Positions 26,323-35,370 of a stretch of 64,000 nt of DNA are shown one piece after another; within the stretch, counting starts at the first letter, position 1; each line of letters starts with the position of its first letter. Both the position numbers and the translations under genes were made by a program. The notes beneath the pieces were generated by a model. That model made no database searches and was not told the DNA's origin. It saw only the letters and a program-made list of their open reading frames with translations. This DNA comes from Paenibacillus sophorae. GTDB lineage: Bacteria > Bacillota > Bacilli > Paenibacillales > Paenibacillaceae. The DNA lies in the NCBI RefSeq assembly GCF_018966525.1, contig NZ_CP076607.1, positions 310,001-374,000 of the forward strand, written 5' to 3'.

Positions 26323-27288
26323 TTACTTGTTAACCGGGACCTTAACCGGGAATTTAGGCGCTTCTCCGTTCACCGCACGGATCGCTTCTTCCGCAGCCAT
26401 CTTGGCCATGCGGTAACCCGCCTCTACTGTGTTGGAGCCAACATGCGGGGAAGTCACCACATTAGGCAGTCCAACGATGTCCAGCGTTGCCGGCGGCTCC
26501 TGAACGAAGGTATCCAGACCCGCGCCCGCGATTTGTCCCGAGGACAAAGCCTCGTACAAATCCTGCTCAACGACCAGATCGCCCCGAGCCGTATTGATCA
26601 GAATCGCTGTCTTCTTCATTTGAGCCAGAGATTCCTTGTTGATCATGCCAACCGTTTCAGGAATCGCGGGAGCATGAAGAGTGATGAAATCGGACTGTGC
26701 GTACAGCTCCGGAAGGGTAACGTACTCCACGCCATACTTGTCGATCATATCTTGACGGACAAAGGCGTCATACGCAATGACCTTCATATCAAATGCAACC
26801 GCACGCTTCACAACCTCGGCTCCGATGGCGCCAAGACCGACAACGCCCAGCACTTTGTCTCCCAGCTCCGAGCCGGTAGTGCGGCCCCAGCCTCCTTCCC
26901 TTACTCCAGCATTCATTTGCGGGATATGGCGGGCGACGCTCAGCATCAGGGTGAGCGCAAGCTCCGCTACCGAACGGGTAGGAGCGCCTGGCGTAATCGT
27001 CACCGGAATGCCCAGACGGTTCGCGGCTTCCACATCAATATTATCGTAGCCGACGCCGTATTTCGCAACAACCTTCAAGGTCGGAGCGCCCGCTTCCAGC
27101 ACCTTCGCCGTCACCTCGTCGATCCCGGTAATCAGCGCGTCCGCACCCTTGATTACTTCGATGAGTTCCGCTTCTTTCAGCGGACGGCCTTCCGTATTCC
27201 AGATAACCTCGAATCCGGCCTTAAGCAGCAATTCCTTCGCTTCCTCCGAACGGGAGAAAGAACGCGGCAGTGCAACTACTTTTGGCAT
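26323..27288 (-). CDS. D-isomer-specific 2-hydroxyacid dehydrogenase (2-ketogluconate reductase or KguD type)
   Basis: The 321-residue NAD(P)-dependent dehydrogenase has the dinucleotide motif GLGAIGAEVVKR, catalytic Arg in NTARGDLV, Glu in FVQEPPA and His in SPHVGSN. It resembles phosphoglycerate dehydrogenase in sequence. Its operon partners suggest it reduces a 2-keto sugar acid, either free 2-ketogluconate or its 6-phosphate as in Pseudomonas KguD. That substrate is inferred from context only. It overlaps the end of the dehydratase gene by 13 bases, so translation is probably coupled. Confidence 0.8.
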   Translation of the reverse strand: MPKVVALPRSFSRSEEAKELLLKAGFEVIWNTEGRPLKEAELIEVIKGADALITGIDEVTAKVLEAGAPTLKVVAKYGVGYDNIDVEAANRLGIPVTITPGAPTRSVAELALTLMLSVARHIPQMNAGVREGGWGRTTGSELGDKVLGVVGLGAIGAEVVKRAVAFDMKVIAYDAFVRQDMIDKYGVEYVTLPELYAQSDFITLHAPAIPETVGMINKESLAQMKKTAILINTARGDLVVEQDLYEALSSGQIAGAGLDTFVQEPPATLDIVGLPNVVTSPHVGSNTVEAGYRMAKMAAEEAIRAVNGEAPKFPVKVPVNK

Positions 27289-28967
27289 ACGGTTACCTCC
27301 TCTTTCACGGCTGGCGCTGCAGTATTGCCTTCGGATACTACGCGCACGCCGCCCTTGGATGCCGAGGAAGCATGCTGCGCGTACAGACGAAGCAGCTTGC
27401 TCGCTTCAATCTTGAACTCTTCCAGACGCTCCGCGCGCTTCGCCAGCTCTTCTTCCGAGACATGCAGCTGCAGCTTGCGGGTTGCGATGTCGATCTCAAT
27501 CATATCACCGTCCTGCACCAGCGCAATCGTTCCGCCTTCGGCGGCTTCAGGACTCGCATATCCGATCGACAAGCCCGATGTTGCGCCCGAGAAACGGCCG
27601 TCCGTTACCAGCGCGGCGCGCTTGAACTTGCCAAGGATCTCCGTACAGCGGTGCAGCTCGCGCATGCCCGGTCCGCCTTTCGGTCCTTCATAGCGGATCA
27701 CGACTGCGTCACCTTCCTGAATCAGGCCCTCTTCATAAGCTTCCGAGAAAGCTTCTTCGGAGTTGAACACCTTCGCCGGTCCCGTGAAGCTTCTCAGCTC
27801 AGGAGCTACCGCCGACTGCTTGATCAGCGCGCCATCAACAGCCAGGTTGCCTACCAGAACAGCCACGCCGCCTTCTTTGTCGAGCGGCTCTTCCAGCGTG
27901 CGGATGACATCGCGGTCAAGTACAGCAGCGTCCGCAATGTTGTTCTCCACGGTATCGCCTGTTACGGTCAGAGCTCCGGTGTGCAGCAATCCGCCGAGTT
28001 CCTTCATTAAAGCCTTCATACCGCCGGCACGCTGCAGATCGTTCGTGGTATATTCTTGGTTATTCGGCGTTACTCCCGCCAGGAACGGCACGCGGCGGCT
28101 GATATCGTCGAACAGGGTCATCGGCAGGTCGATGCCGAGTTCATGCGCAATCGCCGGCAGATGCAGGCACGCATTCAGCGATCCGCCCATGGCCAGCAGC
28201 ACGGAAATGGCATTCTCGAACGCTTCCGGGGTCATGATTTGGCTCGGCGTAATGCCTTTCTTAACCAGTTCAACAGCTTGACGTCCAGCAGCTTCTGCGG
28301 CGTCCAATTGCTCGTCCGACAATGCCTGCATCCAGGACGTATTCGGCATTGCCATGCCGAGCGCCTCGGACAATCCCTGCATCGTGTTGGCCGTTCCGAG
28401 GAACGGGCACGCTCCAGGACCCGGGTAGTATTGGTTAGTCACTTCAACCAGGCCTTTTTCATCCAGCTTTCCGTCGAGGAATGCGCGTCTTGCCGCTTTG
28501 GATTCCTTCGGCTTGATGTGGTTCGGCATAACTCCGCCCAGTACAACCAGACCTGGCAGGTTCAGGCGCGCGGACGCCATCAGCATACCCGGAACGATTT
28601 TATCGCAAGAACTCAGAACGACCATGCCGTCAAAAATACCATGCGCCTTAACCATCGTTTCCACGCTGTCAGCTACGATTTCGCGGCTCGGCAGCGAATA
28701 TTTCATGCCTTCATGCCCTTGGGCGATTCCGTCGCAAACGGCGATGGTGTTGAATTCGAGCGCCAGACCGCCAGCAGCCTCGATGCCTGCCTTCACACGG
28801 TCAGCCAGTTGGCGCAAATGCACATGTCCCGGCACGATTTCGTTCCAGGAGTTGGCTACGGCGATAACGGGCTTATCCATTTTGGAGTAGTCTACTCCGC
28901 AGGAACACAGATGGGCCTTCAAGATCGCTCTGGTAAACGGCGAAATCGTAGAAATTCGGTTACTCAT
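27276..28967 (-). CDS. IlvD/Edd family dehydratase (probable sugar-acid dehydratase)
   Basis: The 563-residue enzyme has the IlvD/Edd hallmarks: VANSWNEIVPGHVHL, FNTIAVCDGIAQGHEGM, SLPSREIVADSVE, SSCDKIVPGM and VTDGRFSGATSG. These are Fe-S cluster and substrate residues. By length and N-terminus it is closer to IlvD-type than to the about 600-residue Edd. The position between an acid transporter, a PfkB kinase and KDPG aldolase argues for an aldonate dehydratase making 2-keto-3-deoxy acid rather than branched-chain amino acid synthesis. Start ATG 28967 has GGAGGG upstream; an in-frame TTG 15 bases earlier overlaps that site and was not used. Confidence 0.8.
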   Translation of the reverse strand: MSNRISTISPFTRAILKAHLCSCGVDYSKMDKPVIAVANSWNEIVPGHVHLRQLADRVKAGIEAAGGLALEFNTIAVCDGIAQGHEGMKYSLPSREIVADSVETMVKAHGIFDGMVVLSSCDKIVPGMLMASARLNLPGLVVLGGVMPNHIKPKESKAARRAFLDGKLDEKGLVEVTNQYYPGPGACPFLGTANTMQGLSEALGMAMPNTSWMQALSDEQLDAAEAAGRQAVELVKKGITPSQIMTPEAFENAISVLLAMGGSLNACLHLPAIAHELGIDLPMTLFDDISRRVPFLAGVTPNNQEYTTNDLQRAGGMKALMKELGGLLHTGALTVTGDTVENNIADAAVLDRDVIRTLEEPLDKEGGVAVLVGNLAVDGALIKQSAVAPELRSFTGPAKVFNSEEAFSEAYEEGLIQEGDAVVIRYEGPKGGPGMRELHRCTEILGKFKRAALVTDGRFSGATSGLSIGYASPEAAEGGTIALVQDGDMIEIDIATRKLQLHVSEEELAKRAERLEEFKIEASKLLRLYAQHASSASKGGVRVVSEGNTAAPAVKEEVTVCQK

Positions 28968-29115
28968 AATAATTCCCTCCAAATTTTACTGCTTGATTTA
29001 GTCCACTTGATTTTTTCTGAACGAATATGTCAATCTCACATTATTATAATACATAAAGGGAAGAGACGACGCTGTGCCAAATTTGACACCCTGCGCCGTG
29101 TCTTCCAAACGGAAT

Positions 29116-30393
29116 TTAAGCGGCCAATTTTTCACCGTCAGGGGCGTTTCCCTTAGGTGTTTTAACAACAATGGTCATTACAACGGATACGACAAGCGCC
29201 AGCGCCATGAACATAAAGGAAGCGTCAGGCGAACCGGTCGAGCCATTCAGGTAACCTACAATGTAAGAGCCAACGAAAGAACCAAGTGCTCCAAAGCTGT
29301 TGATCAGCGCCATCGCACCGCCCGAAACGTTCTTTGGCAGAAGCTCAGGAATGATAGCGAAGAAAGGTCCATAAGGTGCGTACATCGCTCCGCCGGCGAT
29401 AACCAGCAGCGAGTAGGAAAGCCAGAAGTTCGAGGCCCCGATCAAATAGGAACCATAGAAAGCGATCGCGCCAATCAGCAGACAAACCCAAACGGCACCT
29501 TTGCGGTTCATGGTGCGGTCAGCGTAGTAAGAGACGCCAAGCATACCGATGATGGCTGCCAGGTACGGGCCTGCGGACAACCAGCCTGCATTGACAATTC
29601 CCATGCCTGAAGACTCTTTAAGAATGGACGGAAGCCACATAACAAAACCGTAAACACCGATACTCCAGAAGAAATATTGGATGGACAGCATAATAACCTT
29701 AGGGTTCTTGAACGCTTCACGGTAGTTCTTGACTTCTTTCATACCCTTTTGTTCTTCAAGAAGCGCTTGTTCAAGATCTTTCTTTTCGTTGTCGGACAAC
29801 CACTTGGCTTCGCTAGGTTTGTCCTTAACCAGTCTCCACCAGAAGAATGCCCAAATTACGGAAGGCAAACCCTCAACGACAAACATATGCCGCCATCCAA
29901 GGCCATGTACCAGATATCCGGAGACAATGGACATCCAAAGAACCGTAACAGGATTTCCGAGGATCAGGAACGTATTCGCACGGGAACGTTCGCTTTTGGT
30001 GAACCAGTTGCTCAGGAAGATCAGCATTGCCGGCATTACAGCGCTTTCTACCACCCCAAGTGTGAACCGGATGGCATAGAGAACTCGGATATCATTTACG
30101 AGACCGGTCGCTGCAGCACAGGATCCCCACAAGATTAGACAAACGAATACGAGTTTCTTGGCACTTCTCTTGGCGGCGTAAGTCGCGCCGGGAATCTGAA
30201 AGAAGAAGTATCCCAGGAAGAACAGCGCACCCAGCAGCGAAGAAGCCGACGGTGTAATATGAAGATCATCCGCCATACCGGATGCCGAACCGAAACTGTA
30301 GTTTGCGCGGTCCAGGTAGGCCAAGCTATAAGTAAAAAATATAACAGGAATCAGTTTCAGCCACCGGCTGGGCGCCAGCTTTTTGTTATCCAT
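29116..30393 (-). CDS. MFS transporter, anion:cation symporter (ACS) family
   Basis: The 425-residue protein has about 12 helices and the ACS pattern (YSLAYLDRANYSFGSASGM at helix 1; LGVVESAVMPAMLIFLSNWF). ACS members carry hexuronates, glucarate, 2-ketogluconate (KguT) and similar organic anions with protons. Its place in this operon points to a sugar acid. Start ATG 30393 has AAGGAGAG. It starts 13 bases after the kinase stop. A hairpin-like segment (about 29060-29105) separates it from the dehydratase. Confidence 0.85.
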   Translation of the reverse strand: MDNKKLAPSRWLKLIPVIFFTYSLAYLDRANYSFGSASGMADDLHITPSASSLLGALFFLGYFFFQIPGATYAAKRSAKKLVFVCLILWGSCAAATGLVNDIRVLYAIRFTLGVVESAVMPAMLIFLSNWFTKSERSRANTFLILGNPVTVLWMSIVSGYLVHGLGWRHMFVVEGLPSVIWAFFWWRLVKDKPSEAKWLSDNEKKDLEQALLEEQKGMKEVKNYREAFKNPKVIMLSIQYFFWSIGVYGFVMWLPSILKESSGMGIVNAGWLSAGPYLAAIIGMLGVSYYADRTMNRKGAVWVCLLIGAIAFYGSYLIGASNFWLSYSLLVIAGGAMYAPYGPFFAIIPELLPKNVSGGAMALINSFGALGSFVGSYIVGYLNGSTGSPDASFMFMALALVVSVVMTIVVKTPKGNAPDGEKLAA

Positions 30394-30406
30394 AATCTTT
30401 CTCTCC

Positions 30407-31360
30407 TTATTGAGTTATAACGGATGCATTCATAAAGGCTTCCAGCTGCTCACGGGTAGGCAGTCCTTCCGCATCACCCTCTGCCGTTACGGCAAGGGCT
30501 CCGATCGCGTTTCCGCGACGTACCGCTTCTTTTACCGATAGGCCGTCCAGCAAGCCGCTGATTACGCCAACCGCAAAGCCGTCACCGGCTCCAACCGTAT
30601 CGACCGCCTGCACTTTGAAGCCTTCGACAACGCCTTCTTCGGACGCAGTGCGGTAGTATGCACCTTCTGGTCCAAGCTTAACCGCTACAAGCTTCACACC
30701 GCGGTCAAGATAGTAGGCCGCAATATCTCTGTGATCGGAATAGCCGGTGAGCAGCTTGCCTTCTCCCACGCCCGGAAGCACCCAATCCGCCTGTACCGCC
30801 AGTGCATTGACGTTCTCGATCATTTCAGCCTGGCTGCTCCACAGCTTCGGCCGCAGATTAACATCGAATGAAATACTCCGTCCCGCCACTCTCATCGCTT
30901 TAATCGCTTCAAAAGACAGCTCGCGGGCCGATTCCGAGATTGCTGCAGGAATCCCTGTCAGATGGAGATGCTTTGCAGTGGTAAAGTAATTCATATCGAC
31001 ATCTGCCGGGCAGATTGTGCTGGCGGCAGAGCCTTTACGGAAATACTGAACTTGCGGATCGCCATCCACGACCTTGGATTTCATTTGAAATCCCGTCGGA
31101 TAACGTTCATCGGTAAATACGGCATCCACATCGACATTCTCTTTGCGAAGAGCATCAATAATGAATTTTCCAAACGCGTCGTTTCCGACCTTACTGATCC
31201 ACCGCATGCCAAAGCCGAGCCGTGCCAGACCTGTGGAGACGTTTGTTTCCGCTCCGGCAAGAGCCTTCGTGAATCGTTCGATTTGATGCAGCTCGCCCGG
31301 ACGATCGGCGATGAACATAGCCATGGCTTCTCCGAATGTTACAACATCGCATGCTTTCAT
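30407..31360 (-). CDS. kdgK: PfkB family sugar-acid kinase (2-keto-3-deoxygluconate or 2-ketogluconate kinase)
   Basis: The 317-residue ribokinase-fold enzyme has an N-terminal sugar-binding segment (FGEAMAMFIAD, GAETNVSTGLARLG) and the ATP/catalytic base motif DTVGAGDGFAVG (Asp in GAGD). It phosphorylates a sugar or keto-sugar acid at the terminal carbon. KdgK (making KDPG) and KguK (making 2-keto-6-phosphogluconate) are both compatible with the operon. The start is ATG 31360 with AGGAGG at 7 bases. The 64-base tandem repeats at 31373-31500 lie immediately before that ribosome binding site. Confidence 0.8.
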   Translation of the reverse strand: MKACDVVTFGEAMAMFIADRPGELHQIERFTKALAGAETNVSTGLARLGFGMRWISKVGNDAFGKFIIDALRKENVDVDAVFTDERYPTGFQMKSKVVDGDPQVQYFRKGSAASTICPADVDMNYFTTAKHLHLTGIPAAISESARELSFEAIKAMRVAGRSISFDVNLRPKLWSSQAEMIENVNALAVQADWVLPGVGEGKLLTGYSDHRDIAAYYLDRGVKLVAVKLGPEGAYYRTASEEGVVEGFKVQAVDTVGAGDGFAVGVISGLLDGLSVKEAVRRGNAIGALAVTAEGDAEGLPTREQLEAFMNASVITQ

Positions 31361-31372
31361 AACCATTCCTCC

Positions 31373-31500
31373 TATAAGTTTTGACAGCATCAGCTTACAG
31401 TGCCCACTTCGCAAAACTCACTTCGAAAGCGCAAACTATAAGTTTTGACTGCATAGGCTTCCAGTGTGCACTTCGCAAAACTGGCTTCGAAAGCATAAAC
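31373..31500. repeat. Two tandem 64-bp repeats between operon genes
   Basis: Units 31373-31436 and 31437-31500 are exactly 64 bases each and about 80% identical. Both begin TATAAGTTTTGAC and contain CACTTCGCAAAACT and CTTCGAAAGC. Each unit has internal inverted repeats (AGTTTTG/CAAAACT; CTTCG/CGAAG). They fill the space between the isomerase stop and the kinase ribosome binding site, so they are transcribed within the operon mRNA. Confidence 0.85.
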
Positions 31501-32265
31501 TCATGCTTCCGATATCATGGATACATACTGCCGCAGAACCCCTTCAACATCTTCACCTTCAACCGGAAACTCAATCGTACGCGGCACATCGCGCGGGAGC
31601 AGATCCAGAATGTTACGCCAGAGGCTATCTTTTTCTTCCGGAAGTCCCAGAGTTACCAGCTTCCCATCGATTTTCTCTACATGTTTTAAATGAATATAGC
31701 CGACATATTTGTTTAGTTCCGCCGCCGCTTTCATGGCTTCTTCTTCGGTAAATTCCCAGTTGCCGATATCAAAGGTCATCTGGATAAAAAGCCCCGCTTC
31801 TTTGCAATCTTCAAAAAATTTCCGGAGCTTCATTACATTACCGCCATGAAGTGTTTGGTCATTCTCAACCGTCAATTCCAAAGCGTCCGAATCGGATACA
31901 AGGCTCTTCCAGTATTTCTTAAGCCCTTCAAGATCCGATACTCCGGATTTGTAATGCCCAAGCGAAGTCTTGAGCCATACTGCTCCGATTGACAGCGCCT
32001 CCGGTATAACAACATCCAACTTCTCCACATTCAGCGAACCATCCGCCTGCCACAGCTCAATGGGTGCCGAATAAACGCTTACAAGCTGACCCTTCCTGAT
32101 CAAGTCTTTCAGATCGTCCAGGCGAGGGGTTTCCTCCCGAAACAGCTCTCTGCGGATTTCAATACCGGCACAGCCTGCGGCTATGGCTACCGGGACACAT
32201 AATTCCTGTCCACCGTCTGCGGCCAGAGGCCCCAGGGAAGCCGTTGTTGTAAATACCTGAGTCAT
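31501..32265 (-). CDS. Sugar phosphate isomerase/epimerase-like TIM-barrel protein (KguE-like)
   Basis: The 254-residue protein of the xylose-isomerase-like TIM-barrel family has AGCAGIEIRRELF near the start, VENDQTLHGG in the middle and GYIHLKHVEK near the C-terminus, with metal-binding acidic and His residues. Pseudomonas KguE belongs to the same superfamily. The exact reaction is unknown. The start ATG 32265 follows AAAGGAGA. It is the first structural gene of the operon, next to repeated LacI-type operator candidates. Confidence 0.7.
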   Translation of the reverse strand: MTQVFTTTASLGPLAADGGQELCVPVAIAAGCAGIEIRRELFREETPRLDDLKDLIRKGQLVSVYSAPIELWQADGSLNVEKLDVVIPEALSIGAVWLKTSLGHYKSGVSDLEGLKKYWKSLVSDSDALELTVENDQTLHGGNVMKLRKFFEDCKEAGLFIQMTFDIGNWEFTEEEAMKAAAELNKYVGYIHLKHVEKIDGKLVTLGLPEEKDSLWRNILDLLPRDVPRTIEFPVEGEDVEGVLRQYVSMISEA

Positions 32266-32333
32266 CCCAAATTCTCCTTTAGTCAAAAAATAGCCATTCA
32301 AATCCCTAGAATTTAATTAATGGTATCGATAAA

Positions 32334-32455
32334 CGGTATCGGTTCCATTAAACTTCTAAAGATGAGCCGCTTTATTTAAAAGCGACCCTAAGTGACACTT
32401 TTCACAACCTACGCTAATCGATTAGGAATGGAATCGGTTATCGGTATCGGTTCCA
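32334..32455. promoter_or_regulatory. Repeated LacI-type operator candidates
   Basis: The 14-base sequence CGGTATCGGTTCCA occurs twice (32334-32347 and 32442-32455), 108 bases apart. Related half-sites are close by (TGGTATCGATAAA at 32321; GGAATCGGTTATCGG at 32430). The CG-centred, partly symmetric form suits a LacI/GalR dimer. They lie between the regulator stop and the first structural gene, flanking the presumed operon promoter; two sites at this distance could allow looping. Confidence 0.5.
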
Positions 32456-32499
32456 CTGGCATTAAGATACATGAGGGGAGGCTCCCCAGTCAATACAGT

Positions 32500-33558
32500 T
32501 CACAGGATCTTAGCATTTCGTGAAGGAGTTGAGCCTCTTGTGATCAAATTCGCAGACAGGGCATAATGCCCCGGCTGCCCATTATCGCCGGCAATACGCT
32601 CCAGAATGAGCTCCATCGCCTTATTGCCGATCTCATAAGTTGGCTGCGCAATGGTTGTAAGTCCGGAGCCCACAACGGGAGCCCACTCGGAATCGTCAAC
32701 ACCGGCAAAGCCGACATCTTCGGGGATACGAAGCCCCCGCTTCTGCAGAGCGTTGATCAATTTCAGCTGGGTCACTACGTTGACCGCAAAAATCATGCGG
32801 TATTGACCCTGCGTCTCGGCAATAAACCGGTCCAGTTGTTCGTCGAACTGCCCCTGGATCCGGGGCTCATATTCGTAAATATCGTCGACGCTGGGATGTC
32901 CGGCCGCAGCCAGAATCTGGACAAAGGTTCGAGCCCGCTCAATCCGGGAGCTGACATGCTGAATAGGTTGCGAGAAGAATCCGATCCGCTCGAATCCCTG
33001 GTCAAGAAAATACCCCGTCGCTTCGGTCATGGCCTTGTCATTATCGGTTCCGACCGTATCGACTTTAAGTCCCGGGATGCTGCGGTCGATCAATACAATC
33101 GGAATTTGGTCCTCCGAGAGTTCCCGCAGATTCTCCAGGTTCTGTCCGGTCGGGTGGATGATCAGCCCGTCAACGCGCTGGGCATGCAACATCGCGATAT
33201 AATTTTTTTCCTTCTCGGGATCGTTATCCGTATTGCACACAATCATGCTGTACCCCTGTTTCGTGCACATGTCCTCGGCACCCTTAAGAACGGAGGTGGA
33301 GAAGGGATTGGAAATGTCGGCAAAAATCATTCCGATGGAGTAGCTGCGGTCCTGCCGCAGGCCTCTTGCCAGACGGCTTGGCCGGTAGCGAAGCTCTTTC
33401 ACACTCTGCTTAATTCTTTGCAGGGTGGCTTCGGAGATGGATTTATAATCTCCGCTCAAATAGCGGGATATCGTCGTTTTGGAAACCCCCGCTGCCTTGG
33501 CCACATCGGCGATCGTCGCTTTTTGCGGAGGCTTGGAAGGTTGATTTATAGAATCCAT
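32500..33558 (-). CDS. LacI/GalR family transcriptional regulator
   Basis: The 352-residue protein has an N-terminal LacI helix-turn-helix (ATIADVAKAAGVSKTTISRYLSG) with the hinge region and a periplasmic-binding-protein-like sensor (GMIFADISNPF, GLIIHPTGQN, VDTVGTDN). It probably represses the downstream sugar-acid operon and responds to a sugar acid, like PtxS for 2-ketogluconate. The start ATG 33558 follows GAGGAAAA. It is transcribed in the same direction as the operon, with the operator-like repeats in between. Confidence 0.85.
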   Translation of the reverse strand: MDSINQPSKPPQKATIADVAKAAGVSKTTISRYLSGDYKSISEATLQRIKQSVKELRYRPSRLARGLRQDRSYSIGMIFADISNPFSTSVLKGAEDMCTKQGYSMIVCNTDNDPEKEKNYIAMLHAQRVDGLIIHPTGQNLENLRELSEDQIPIVLIDRSIPGLKVDTVGTDNDKAMTEATGYFLDQGFERIGFFSQPIQHVSSRIERARTFVQILAAAGHPSVDDIYEYEPRIQGQFDEQLDRFIAETQGQYRMIFAVNVVTQLKLINALQKRGLRIPEDVGFAGVDDSEWAPVVGSGLTTIAQPTYEIGNKAMELILERIAGDNGQPGHYALSANLITRGSTPSRNAKIL

Positions 33559-33762
33559 GTATTTTCCTCATTCTTAATAAGTTTTGAGATTCTTAATTAT
33601 ATCACGTCAAGCTACTCCGGGCCAAAGCCGCGAGTATCCTTTTTGCAAACATATGAATATTTACAGAAAACAGTGTACTCCCGTATTCTAACAGATGTTA
33701 GGCGGACAAACCTTCTTCTTTATTATATAATTATGAAAATTATTGGAAGGAGAAGACAAAAT

Positions 33763-34263
33763 TTGATTGACTCAGGAATAATACGTCTGCGGAGGACGGA
33801 AGAGGATGACTTGGCATTCGTGATTGAGGCCGAGCGCGATCAGCAAAACAGCCTCTATGTAGGCCAATGGAATCAGCAAGAACACCGAGACGCACTGCAG
33901 GACCCCGATATTTTGCACATCATTATCGAAAATGCGGCCGAGGAACCTGCGGGATACGTAATCGTAACGGGTCTCACCGACCCCAATCTGTCGGTATGCA
34001 TCAAACGTATAGTTGTGGTGAAAAAAGGAAGCGGATACGGCAAAGAGACGCTCCGGCTGCTCAAGGAATGGCTGTTCCGCAGCACATCCGTACACCGCCT
34101 GTGGCTGGACGTCAAGACGCATAACGCCAGAGCGCGCCATATTTACGAGGGGGCCGGCTTCACACCGGAAGGCACCTTGCGCGAATGCGTAAAGGTCGGG
34201 GACAGGTTCGATTCGCTTCACATCCTATCGATTCTGCGGACGGAATACGAGGCGGGACGTTAA
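33763..34263 (+). CDS. GNAT family N-acetyltransferase
   Basis: The 166-residue acetyltransferase has the acetyl-CoA loop VVVKKGSGYGKETLRLLKEW and the C-terminal motif VKTHNARARHIYEGAGF. The acceptor is unknown. TTG 33763 is preferred because AAGGAG lies 10 bases upstream. An ATG at 33733 has no ribosome binding site, and a much longer open frame running back through the antisense of the LacI gene is not coding. It diverges from the LacI gene. Confidence 0.8.
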   Translation: MIDSGIIRLRRTEEDDLAFVIEAERDQQNSLYVGQWNQQEHRDALQDPDILHIIIENAAEEPAGYVIVTGLTDPNLSVCIKRIVVVKKGSGYGKETLRLLKEWLFRSTSVHRLWLDVKTHNARARHIYEGAGFTPEGTLRECVKVGDRFDSLHILSILRTEYEAGR

Positions 34264-34429
34264 CGCAATCAGCCCGGCGCGCTTTCGGTAGATCCGCCAT
34301 GCGCCTACCGTACAAGTATAGCGGGCGGGCGAGCTGGTGCAGGGGCTAACACTCCCACCCGGCACGACTTTATCCGCTAGAGTATGTCGCGCCGAAATCT
34401 GCACTCCGCCATTCCAACTGCTCCCTCCT

Positions 34430-35290
34430 TTAGTCCCCTGGCTGCTCCAGAAGTGTCACGGACACGCCGACTTCAAGCGTGCTGCTGCCCCCGCGGTACA
34501 CGCCCTGCAGCGGGCTGACGTCGGCATAATCGCGCCCTGTTCCGACACGAATGTGATTGTCCAGCGCCTCCACATTGTTGGTCGGGTCAAGGCCGACCCA
34601 GCCGATCCCCGGCACTATCACCTCGACCCAGGCGTGAGTGGCGGCATCGCCTTTAAGGGCGGAATCTTCGCCGACGTATAAATACCCGCTTACATACCGG
34701 GACGGGATGCGGCACGCGCGCAGAATGCCGATCATGACATGGGCCAGATCCTGGCACACCCCTTTTTTCAGCTCAAAAGCCTGCCGGGCCCGTGTGTCCA
34801 CACTTGTCACCTCCCCGCAATAGGTGAACGTTTCGTATACATACCTCATGACCCGTAAAGCGTACTGAACGGGATTATCCATCTCGCCCAGCCCGCGCTT
34901 CACTTCCGACAACTGCTCCGGGTACAGGAAGGTATAGTCGGTCTCGTTCAGATAGGACAGATAATGCTGCCGGAATTGCCGGGAATGAAAAATATCCTGC
35001 ATCCGCTTCGAATACTGAATTTCATGGATAAAGGAACCCCGCTGAATGCTCACGACCGACGTGGTCTTCACTTCCAGCAGATTATGCTTCTCGGGTATAA
35101 AAAAGGTCTCCACCAGATTGCCCCATAAATCGGTATATTCTTGGGTTAGGGAAGCCGGCGTAATCTCCGCCCGGTACATCAGCAGCCGCTGTACTTCATC
35201 CGTCAACGGTTTAAGCCGGATCGTATTCAGGCTTTGATCGACTTGCGTTTCATATGTGAACGTATTCGTATGCACAATTTCGTAGTTCAT
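34430..35290 (-). CDS. Transglutaminase-like protein
   Basis: The 286-residue protein has an N-terminal bacterial transglutaminase-like beta domain (YEIVHTNTFTYETQVDQSLNT), then the papain-fold core with catalytic Cys in KKGVCQDLAHV, His in ATHAWVEV and Asp in GLDPTNN. No signal peptide is seen. Members often act as cysteine proteases or amidases, and the substrate is unknown. It converges on the GNAT gene and is separated from the GH32 stop by about 80 bases. Confidence 0.85.
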   Translation of the reverse strand: MNYEIVHTNTFTYETQVDQSLNTIRLKPLTDEVQRLLMYRAEITPASLTQEYTDLWGNLVETFFIPEKHNLLEVKTTSVVSIQRGSFIHEIQYSKRMQDIFHSRQFRQHYLSYLNETDYTFLYPEQLSEVKRGLGEMDNPVQYALRVMRYVYETFTYCGEVTSVDTRARQAFELKKGVCQDLAHVMIGILRACRIPSRYVSGYLYVGEDSALKGDAATHAWVEVIVPGIGWVGLDPTNNVEALDNHIRVGTGRDYADVSPLQGVYRGGSSTLEVGVSVTLLEQPGD

Positions 35291-35370
35291 CGGACCTGAC
35301 GTCTCCTTTGGGGCATTCTGTACGCCAATATTTTCCCCGAAGCTTGGAGGAAATAGCCTTGGACACCTTT

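Noticed and set aside
26443..28010. Long plus-strand frames opposite the dehydratase and dehydrogenase genes
   Set aside because: Both minus-strand genes carry full family motifs; these frames are GC-rich shadows.
29031..29115. Strong terminator between the MFS and dehydratase genes
   Set aside because: A hairpin-like GC-rich inverted repeat exists, but it has no T run and the genes read as one operon. It was left as a remark rather than a terminator.
32566..33762. Long plus-strand open frame continuous with the GNAT gene
   Set aside because: It is antisense to the well-supported LacI gene. The real acetyltransferase begins at TTG 33763 with its own ribosome binding site.
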